DNA of 53,887 nt. Source: HGM11416 sp045596285 (lineage in GTDB: Bacteria; Bacillota; Clostridia; Christensenellales; Borkfalkiaceae). The position numbers were made by a program, and so were the translations under genes. The notes under the pieces were generated by a model. It was not told the DNA's origin and did no database searches. It saw nothing but the letters and a program-made list of their open reading frames with translations. This document shows positions 45,824-51,445 of this stretch, piece by piece; the stretch's first letter is position 1; the number at the start of each line of letters is the position of its first letter. Where the stretch lies: contig JAZOCA010000107.1 of NCBI GenBank assembly GCA_045596285.1, forward strand, positions 1 through 53,887. Reading direction: 5' to 3'.

Positions 45824-46447
45824 ATGGAACTAAAGCAAATCGTGGCAAAAAATCTTGTGAGCCTTAGAAAAAACGCAGGGCTTACTCAGATGGAACTTGC
45901 AGAAAAACTTAATTATTCAGATAAAGCCGTTTCTAAATGGGAAAGAGGAGAATCTTTACCAGACGTTGAAACTTTAAAAAAGATTGCCGATTTATATCAC
46001 GTTTCAGTAGACGCTTTGCTTAAAGAGCATAAAGACGTGACTAAAAAAATACAAAAAATTTCTTTAACCGGCGGGCAAAAATTACTTATTTCTTTAATTT
46101 CGGTAGTTCTTGTTTGGGCTGTTGCAACGGCAGTTTATTCGATTCTTTGTTGGGCAGACGTAAAAACCTTGTATGCTTCGTATACCTTTATAATCGCTCT
46201 TCCCATAACTTTTATCGTGGTTATAGTATTCAATTCTTTATGGGGCAACATTTGGATAAACTTTTTGGCTATTTCCGCTTTACTGTGGACGATTGCTTTG
46301 TGTATCTATCTTCCCATAAATCTATCTTATAAAGGTCTTTGTTTTATAGTGCCAATTCCTTTGCAGGTGGCTTTAGTGTTTTTCTACGGCCTTAAGGCGC
46401 TTAACGAAAAAATTCTTAAAAAACACAATGCAGAAGTAAATGAATAA
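45824..46447 (+). CDS. XRE-family regulator with membrane C-terminus
   Basis: A 207-residue protein starting at ATG 45824. Upstream in-frame starts would run through the dispersed motif and lack protein-like sequence. The N-terminal HTH_3 domain is LRKNAGLTQMELAEKLNYSDKAVSKWERGESLPDVETL. Four hydrophobic helices follow from residue 85. Such membrane-tethered XRE proteins are common in Clostridia; the signal is unknown. The gene ends with motif copy 9 as a terminator. Confidence 0.85.
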   Translation: MELKQIVAKNLVSLRKNAGLTQMELAEKLNYSDKAVSKWERGESLPDVETLKKIADLYHVSVDALLKEHKDVTKKIQKISLTGGQKLLISLISVVLVWAVATAVYSILCWADVKTLYASYTFIIALPITFIVVIVFNSLWGNIWINFLAISALLWTIALCIYLPINLSYKGLCFIVPIPLQVALVFFYGLKALNEKILKKHNAEVNE

Positions 46448-46452
46448 TAGAT

Positions 46453-46490
46453 AAAAGTGGCGGTTAATCGTGTTATAGCCCCACTTTTTT
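46453..46490 (+). terminator. terminator carrying dispersed motif, copy 9
   Basis: AAAAGTGG(CG)G pairs with C(C)CCACTTTT, with TAATCGTGTTATA (46465-46477) in the loop and a T-run, immediately after the XRE gene. Confidence 0.8.
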
Positions 46491-46554
46491 GTTTTTTGCG
46501 GTTATTTTTACTTATTTTTTAATAATCAAACGCTTATTTTGAGATAACCTTTTT

Positions 46555-46761
46555 TTAAAATACGTCCATTAAAAAAGGGCTATTTAAAATTTCATCCGAA
46601 AATTCACTCCATTTGTCCTTTGCAATCGCAACGGTGTGGTGATTGTCAAAATACAGAATTAGCGCTGGCGATATGCCGTTGTATTTAGATACTGTTTCGA
46701 AGTATACAAGGTGACCTTCTTTTATAAGTTTTTTAGTTTTTGAATAATAATCGAACTTCAT
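46555..46761 (-). CDS. small hypothetical protein, 68 aa
   Basis: A 68-residue protein MKFDYYSKTKKLIKEGHLVYFETV then GISPALILYFDNHHTVAIAKDKWSEFSDEIL. It reads like a compact alpha/beta protein with no membrane segment. There is no clear ribosome site, so confidence rests on protein-like composition and its place convergent to the XRE gene. Confidence 0.5.
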   Translation of the reverse strand: MKFDYYSKTKKLIKEGHLVYFETVSKYNGISPALILYFDNHHTVAIAKDKWSEFSDEILNSPFLMDVF

Positions 46762-46830
46762 ATATTAATATTATTAACAATACTTTTACATTTATGTAAA
46801 AAAACTAATATAAAATGCGTGGTTTTTCCT

Positions 46831-46859
46831 TTGACATTATCATTATTTGATGATATAAT
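46831..46859 (+). promoter_or_regulatory. acyltransferase promoter
   Basis: TTGACA (46831-46836), 17-bp spacer and TATAAT (46854-46859). The leader includes a small GC hairpin before eight T at 46871-46889 and the palindrome TTATGC-AAAT-GCATAA. Confidence 0.85.
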
Positions 46860-46949
46860 AGTATTGTAGTGGCGAGCGCCCTTTTTTTTACAAAAAAACA
46901 GGGATATTATGCAAATGCATAATAATTGCCTAATAAAGAAGGATGTACT

Positions 46950-48203
46950 ATGGGAAAAGAAATTAAGAGATTTGACTTCAAGCGTTTACCAAAAAACCCT
47001 AACTGCTTTTGGCGTTTTTTACTTAAAGTAATAAGTAAAATCGGCTTAAAGCTTAGAAAATTTACTTTAAGAAAACATAATATGGAAGGGCTTAAAGCAC
47101 CGTATATTTTACTTTCTAACCATGCGTCTATCGTGGATCTTATGGTTGCTCAGGTTGCGGTATTGCCCGAAAGACTTAATAACGTTGCTACGATTGAAGC
47201 ATTTCACGATTACACCGAATGGCTTTTTAGAAATTTAGGCGTTGTTTGTAAACGTAAATTTACTAAAGATTTGCAACTTATAAAAAATATAAGGCATTGT
47301 CTTTTTGAATACGGCAACGTATTTTGCATTTATCCCGAAGCGCGTTATTCATTAGACGGTTGCACTTCCTATTTACCGGATTCTTTAGGAAAAATGTTAA
47401 AAATGTTTAAAGTGCCGGTAGTCGTTTTAAATATGAAAGGTAATTATTTGGCTCATCCGCAATGGGGTAAAATAGGAAATTCTAATCCTGTTGAAGCGGA
47501 TATGACTCAAGTTTTAACCAAAGAAGATTTGGAAGTTTTATCCGTTGAAGAGATCAACGCAAAAATACGTAAAGCTTTTGAATACGACGATTACGCTTGG
47601 CAACGCGATAATAAAATCGCGCTTAATAATCCTAAAAGAGCAGAAGGACTTAACGGATTATTGTATCAATGCCCAAACTGTAAAAGCGAACACCAAATGA
47701 ACTCTAAAGGGAGTGAACTTTGGTGCGAAAATTGCAAAAAGCGTTGGAATATGAACGAATACGGCGAACTAAAAGCGCAAGAAGGTGAAACGGAATTTTC
47801 TCATATTCCCGACTGGTTTAAATGGCAAAGGCAAAACGTTCGTGAAGAAGTTCGCAACGGAACCTATCACGTGGAAGATGACGTTAGAATAGATACTATG
47901 CCTAATGCACGCGGGTTCATCAAGCAAGGCAACGGGCACTTCGTTCACACAACAAGCGGAATGACGATTACGGGCACCGCTTACGGCAAGCCCTTTACTT
48001 TGGTTAAAACTCCTTTAGAACAAGAAAGCGTTCATATTGAATATCACTATAAATATGGCGGTGACGTTTTTGACGTTGCAACCATAAATGAAAACTACTG
48101 GATTTATCCTTTAACCAAGCGTGATATTTTAACTAAAGTTTCGCTTGCGACCGAAGAAATTTACTTTATGCATAAAGAAAATCTACATAAAACGAAAGCG
48201 TAA
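46950..48203 (+). CDS. PlsC-like acyltransferase with C-terminal zinc ribbon
   Basis: A 417-residue protein; ATG 46950 with AAGAAGGA upstream is preferred over the TTG at 46926. The acyltransferase site HX4D is NHASIVD, followed by an Arg/Glu region CIYPEARYS in the place of the usual EGTRS. The C-terminal part contains a zinc ribbon, CPNC then CENC 18-20 residues later, and an additional beta-rich domain. It is probably a phospholipid 1-acyl-glycerol-phosphate acyltransferase relative at the inner face of the membrane. The zinc ribbon makes it longer than typical PlsC. Confidence 0.8.
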   Translation: MGKEIKRFDFKRLPKNPNCFWRFLLKVISKIGLKLRKFTLRKHNMEGLKAPYILLSNHASIVDLMVAQVAVLPERLNNVATIEAFHDYTEWLFRNLGVVCKRKFTKDLQLIKNIRHCLFEYGNVFCIYPEARYSLDGCTSYLPDSLGKMLKMFKVPVVVLNMKGNYLAHPQWGKIGNSNPVEADMTQVLTKEDLEVLSVEEINAKIRKAFEYDDYAWQRDNKIALNNPKRAEGLNGLLYQCPNCKSEHQMNSKGSELWCENCKKRWNMNEYGELKAQEGETEFSHIPDWFKWQRQNVREEVRNGTYHVEDDVRIDTMPNARGFIKQGNGHFVHTTSGMTITGTAYGKPFTLVKTPLEQESVHIEYHYKYGGDVFDVATINENYWIYPLTKRDILTKVSLATEEIYFMHKENLHKTKA

Positions 48204-48208
48204 CGCAA

Positions 48209-48247
48209 ATGGGGTAATAGGCGATAATCGACTTATATCCCCATTTT
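48209..48247 (+). terminator. terminator carrying dispersed motif, copy 10
   Basis: AATGGGG / CCCCATT arms enclose TAATCGACTTATA (48225-48237), with a T-run after. It lies directly after the acyltransferase gene. A remnant GTTATACGCTTG, shared with copy 8, lies at 48310-48321. Confidence 0.75.
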
Positions 48248-48318
48248 TTTAAATATTCCTGTTTTATTTGATTAAATAGATAAAAGAAAGTAAAATTTAT
48301 CATGGCGACGTTATACGC

Positions 48319-48347
48319 TTGATATTATTTTAAAAAAGTGATAAAAT
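48319..48347 (+). promoter_or_regulatory. queT promoter
   Basis: TTGATA (48319-48324), 17-bp spacer and TAAAAT (48342-48347). Transcription would begin just before the riboswitch. Confidence 0.75.
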
Positions 48348-48354
48348 AAAAATA

Positions 48355-48398
48355 GAAGAAGGTTTTCGGCAAACACTTCTTAATAAAAAAACCGAGGT
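48355..48398 (+). ncRNA. preQ1-I riboswitch
   Basis: P1 is AGAAG (48357-48361) with CTTCT (48376-48380). After the A-rich linker TAATAAAAAAA, CCGAG (48392-48396) can pair back with TTCGG of the loop (48365-48369) as the pseudoknot P2. That 3' strand contains the GAGG ribosome site of queT, so ligand binding should block translation. The gene downstream being a queuosine-precursor transporter supports the call. Confidence 0.8.
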
Positions 48399-48404
48399 AA
48401 AAAA

Positions 48405-48920
48405 ATGAATAATTCAAAAGCAAAGAAGTTTGCTAAAATTGCAGTAATTGCATCACTTTACGCCGTTTGCACGTTGGTATTCGCACCTATTTCATACGGG
48501 CCTTTTCAATTCCGTATTTCAGAATGCCTTTGTGTTTTGGCTTTTTTTTATGCAGAGGGTATAGTAGGTCTTACGATAGGATGCTTTATCGCTAATTTAT
48601 TTGGCAATGGGCCGTTAGATATTATTTTTGGCACGCTTGCAACTTTAATTGCGTCTACTTTATCTTTTGTAACGGCAAAATTTATAAGAAACAAAATGGT
48701 TAAGTTTATAGCTTGTTCTTTATATCCGATACTCGTGAATGCAATAATAGTTCCGTTTACTTTCTTGGCGTTAACCGAACTTAAGTCAGCGTATTTAATT
48801 TCTGCATTTCAGGTGTTTTTTGGTCAAGCGGTGGTAATTTTAACGCTTGGGGCAATAGTGTATTTTGCTATAGAAAAAATGATAGCGCGCGGAAATACAC
48901 TTTTTAAAAACTCCCCGTAA
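48405..48920 (+). CDS. queT: QueT-type queuosine-precursor transporter
   Basis: A 171-residue membrane protein with about five helices. IAVIASLYAVCTLVFAPISYGPFQFRISE and GCFIANLFGNGPLDIIFGTLATLIAS are QueT-family signatures, the S-component of an ECF importer for preQ0/preQ1-like precursors. The shared ECF module is not in this window. Translation is apparently controlled by the preQ1-I riboswitch immediately upstream. Confidence 0.92.
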   Translation: MNNSKAKKFAKIAVIASLYAVCTLVFAPISYGPFQFRISECLCVLAFFYAEGIVGLTIGCFIANLFGNGPLDIIFGTLATLIASTLSFVTAKFIRNKMVKFIACSLYPILVNAIIVPFTFLALTELKSAYLISAFQVFFGQAVVILTLGAIVYFAIEKMIARGNTLFKNSP

Positions 48921-48988
48921 TCGTTTGACTTTTTTATAACTATTTCGTATAATAAGTGGCGGTAATAAGGCTTAACGCCACTATTTAA

Positions 48989-49079
48989 GGAGAAATGGCT
49001 GAGTGGTCGAAGGCGCACGATTGGAAATCGTGTGTACGCCATAAGCGTACCATGGGTTCAAATCCCATTTTCTCCGCCA
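48989..49079 (+). tRNA. tRNA-Ser (anticodon GGA)
   Basis: Acceptor arm GGAGAAA (48989-48995) pairs with TTTCTCC (49069-49075); discriminator G and encoded CCA at 49077-49079. The anticodon stem is CACGA / TCGTG with loop TTGGAAA, anticodon GGA. A long variable arm (TACGCC...GCGTA) is typical of tRNA-Ser. The 3' end is the likely integration site of the segment that follows. Confidence 0.97.
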
Positions 49080-49231
49080 AATGAGGATCTGTTGAACCCC
49101 AAGGGGTTGTATGGATTCTCTTTTTTTATACAAGATATTGTGGTTTGATGAAAAATCACAATTTTTCAAATAATTAAAAAATCTAGTTTTTGTATTTGTT
49201 TAAATTGCTAAAATTACACTTAGATTAATAT
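49072..49231 (+). repeat. left direct repeat (tRNA 3' end plus terminator)
   Basis: Begins with CTCCGCCAA of the tRNA 3' end and continues for about 160 bp, matching 53552-53709 at roughly 85 percent by eye. It includes the tRNA terminator hairpin (AACCCC-AA-GGGGTT with T-run, 49084-49127). This is the structure left when an element inserts into a tRNA 3' end and brings its own copy. Confidence 0.8.
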
Positions 49232-49500
49232 GAAAAAATTGTTGCAAAAAAGTAAACCAAGAAGTAACGATGTAAGCGACTCTGCCTGAAGCAATCGTTG
49301 AAGAGCTTGCTGTTACGGAGGATAAATCGAAAGTTGTGTCAAGGTTAATCGTTACATGGTTACACAACTTAACGCAAGGTTTGGAGATGGTGCAATTATC
49401 AATATCGATAAAGCACAAAATATATTAAAATTAAGTTCGAAGTTGGTGAAAAAATGTTTATCTTCGACGCCTTGAAAAAGACTTCTTAAAAATTAATTAA
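49230..49500 (+). pseudogene. possible degraded coding remnant
   Basis: Protein-like pieces occur in changing frames: MKKLLQKSKPRSNDVSDSA, then TLPEAIVEELAVTEDK (AbrB/MazE-like flavour), then DGAIINIDKAQNILKLSSK and KFEVGEKMFIFDALKK. No intact frame remains. It may be a decayed antitoxin-like gene; the evidence is weak. Nothing else is seen before the CIRCE promoter. Confidence 0.25.
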
Positions 49501-49556
49501 CAAGGATAAATGAGAGAAATTTCTCGCCTTTAAATTCATTTAAAAATTTTTTAAAA

Positions 49557-49599
49557 TTAGCACTCTATTCTTGACAGTGCTAACTGTTTATGGTAAAAT
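49557..49599 (+). promoter_or_regulatory. CIRCE operator overlapping a sigma-A promoter
   Basis: TTAGCACTC-N9-CAGTGCTAA (49557-49583) matches the HrcA operator consensus TTAGCACTC-N9-GAGTGCTAA at 17 of 18 positions. The promoter is TTGACA (49571-49576), 17-bp spacer and TAAAAT (49594-49599). The operator covers the -35. Heat-shock style repression by HrcA is therefore expected for the downstream retron-like operon; the binding itself is inferred. Confidence 0.85.
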
Positions 49600-49606
49600 A
49601 TAGATA

Positions 49607-49862
49607 CTAACGCATAGGCAGGTTGCTCTCTCGCAAGGTCTGCTATGCAGATGGACATCTTTTGATGTATTTCAAATGGGGTATGATAGCCTTTAAATGC
49701 TTCGTTCCCTATATCCCGATAAACTTCAATAACGCTAAAGCGAGAGGTTTATCTGGTAGACTTTTGGTATTATAGTTCAAGCCTTAGCATTGACAACTAA
49801 ATTGTTATTAGAGTGAATTAAGCGAGAGGCTCCGTTTTGGAGACTACTAATAACGAGGAGGT
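49607..49862 (+). ncRNA. structured leader, candidate retron msr-msd RNA
   Basis: About 250 nt with no protein signature and several hairpins: GCATA(g)GCAG / CTGCTATGC (49612-49649, inner TTGC/GCAA), ACATC / GATGT, GATAAAC / GTTTATC (7 bp, about 49718-49753) and CTCC-GTTTT-GGAG (about 49830-49842). CTCTCGC at 49628-49634 can pair with either of two GCGAGAG copies (49740-49746 and 49822-49828). The location upstream of a retron-class RT makes msr-msd the leading reading; the a1/a2 repeats and branching G are not identified with confidence. Confidence 0.55.
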
Positions 49863-49868
49863 GAAAAA

Positions 49869-50108
49869 ATGTCAACTGCTAACAAAACAACTGAAGGCAA
49901 CGTAGTTGTTGTCATCATTGCTGCTGATAATTTAACTGTTAACGGCAATGTTATTATCGGCAATGGAAACACCATTGTTGAAAATGGCTCTCAACTAAAC
50001 AAAACTGTTGAGAAAAAAAGTGCGTTAGGTGAACTATTTAACAAAGTAGGCAAAATCATAGTAAACATTGTTAGCAAAATAAAAACTATGTTCTTGCCGA
50101 GAGTGTAA
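49869..50108 (+). CDS. small beta-rich accessory protein, 79 aa
   Basis: Strong site GAGGAGGTG directly upstream of ATG 49869. Residues 9-45 are short beta strands with Gly-Asn turns (NLTVNGNVIIGNGNTIVENGS), suggesting a small beta-helix or beta-arch. Residues 50-79 are a basic amphipathic or membrane-tropic helix (LFNKVGKIIVNIVSKIKTMF). It lies between the leader RNA and the RT in one operon. I do not recognise it. A pore-forming or membrane-acting effector, or a scaffold, are possible inferences. Confidence 0.75.
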   Translation: MSTANKTTEGNVVVVIIAADNLTVNGNVIIGNGNTIVENGSQLNKTVEKKSALGELFNKVGKIIVNIVSKIKTMFLPRV

Positions 50109-50149
50109 TACCAAAATGCATTCTAAAAATTATTGGCGTGAGGTAGCCG

Positions 50150-51136
50150 TTGACTTATAAATTATGTAGATTATATGGACTAAAATCCAAAAAAACTTTA
50201 CGTGAATGGCTCGAAATCGATGATTCGAGCTTTTTTCATAGCAAAAATATTGCAAAAAATTATCACCCATACATTGATAATAAAGCAAATAAAAAGCGTT
50301 TAATTGAGGTATCCTCCAAAAAGTTAAAATTTGTTCAAACGAAAATTTTAGGGATGTTAAAGAAACTTGATTATCCTGAATATTTGTTTTCAGGTATAAA
50401 AGGCGTTTCGTTTATTGATAACGCTAAGCAACATTCGGGTAAATATTACACATTTAAAATTGATATATCAAAGTTCTTCCCCAATACAAGCAGAAACAAG
50501 GTTTATAACTTTTTTAAGAAAGACCTTAATACATCGTCAGATGTAGCGACAATACTTACTGATTGCACAACAGTAGATTTACGCAATTACAGTTCCGATA
50601 AGCATTATAACGAAATTGTTAATTTTTTGGAAGAATATAAAATTAAGCAAATCGCACACTTATCAACAGGTGCGCCAACTAGTATGTTATTGTCTTTTTT
50701 AGCGAATCGACCAATGTTTGAAGAGTTAAATTCTTTTTGTGAACAAAGAGGCTATATCTTTACTGTATATGCTGATGACGTAACGATGTCTTCCATTAAC
50801 CCTATTTCTTATAGCGATAGGAACGCTATATTAAGGATAGTAGAAAAATATGGGCATTTCGTTTCAAAAAGAAAAGTTAAATATTACAACACTAATCAAA
50901 GCAAAAAAATTACAGGCGTTGTTATAAATAAAAATGGAGAAATTTGCACCCCTAATAAATTGCTAAACAAAACGCATAGCAAAATATTAAAATATAAAAG
51001 CAAAAACATTGAAGAACACGAAATAAACTCGTTAAAAGGTTGCATCAATGTAGCTTATCAGATAGACAAAAGATATCCTCACTTAAGAAAAGTTTTAAAT
51101 AAAAATTCAAACTATTCAAAGGAGAAAAATGGATAA
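50150..51136 (+). CDS. retron-type reverse transcriptase
   Basis: A 328-residue RNA-directed DNA polymerase starting at TTG 50150 (GAGG 6 bases upstream). Retron hallmarks are NAKQH at residues 91-95 (NAxxH, region X), ISKFFPNT (RT motif A), GAPTSMLLSFLAN (motif B-like), YADD at 207-210 and ITG at 254-256 in the place of the usual VTG (region Y). The length is that of a bare retron RT with no fused effector, and there is no group II intron maturase domain. It should make msDNA from the upstream RNA. The last 8 bases overlap the 64-aa gene. Confidence 0.88.
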   Translation: MTYKLCRLYGLKSKKTLREWLEIDDSSFFHSKNIAKNYHPYIDNKANKKRLIEVSSKKLKFVQTKILGMLKKLDYPEYLFSGIKGVSFIDNAKQHSGKYYTFKIDISKFFPNTSRNKVYNFFKKDLNTSSDVATILTDCTTVDLRNYSSDKHYNEIVNFLEEYKIKQIAHLSTGAPTSMLLSFLANRPMFEELNSFCEQRGYIFTVYADDVTMSSINPISYSDRNAILRIVEKYGHFVSKRKVKYYNTNQSKKITGVVINKNGEICTPNKLLNKTHSKILKYKSKNIEEHEINSLKGCINVAYQIDKRYPHLRKVLNKNSNYSKEKNG

Positions 51137-51323
51137 TTATAAAGTTACCGTAGGATTGGACCCTACCAACGATTATGAAAAGGCAAAGCAAGATTTCTTA
51201 AAAGCTTTAAACTCTATTGGCAAATTAACACCACAGGAAAGGCAGAGATTATTAGAAGAATTTTATGGCGCAGCAAAAGTAAAGTTTATTTTTGATTTCT
51301 TTAACAATTACTTCAATAAATGA
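51129..51323 (+). CDS. small helical protein, 64 aa
   Basis: Overlaps the RT stop by 8 bases and has AAAGGAG upstream (51119-51125), so it is translated with the RT. MDNYKVTVGLDPTNDYEKAKQDFLKALNSIGKLTPQERQRLLEEFYG is predicted mostly helical and charged, ending in an aromatic segment FIFDFFNNYF. No family recognised. By position it could be a regulator or antitoxin of the retron-like system. Confidence 0.7.
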   Translation: MDNYKVTVGLDPTNDYEKAKQDFLKALNSIGKLTPQERQRLLEEFYGAAKVKFIFDFFNNYFNK

Positions 51324-51445
51324 TTTTTTTAAATGTTCTATAATACAAAGCATATAAAGAAAAGTGCTACATTGCACACTTTTCCTTAAGCAAATGATAA
51401 TACACATCAATATGACATAATATCCAAAAATCAAAGGAGACTTAA
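51324..51445 (+). promoter_or_regulatory. intergenic hairpin before the 687-aa gene
   Basis: GAAAAGTG / CACTTTTC with a short loop at about 51358-51386 followed by a T-rich tail could terminate or attenuate RT transcription. A TATAAT occurs at 51340-51345 without a good -35. The downstream gene has AAAGGAG. Confidence 0.45.

Noticed and set aside
46926..46949. TTG start of the acyltransferase
   Set aside because: ATG 46950 has AAGAAGGA at proper spacing.
49200..49418. Minus-strand 72-codon frame after tRNA-Ser
   Set aside because: No ribosome site and it runs through the direct repeat; composition is not protein-like.
49607..51136. Diversity-generating retroelement or group II intron
   Set aside because: No template/variable repeat pair or target protein, no maturase/endonuclease domain and no intron domain V; the RT has retron NAxxH and (I)TG motifs.
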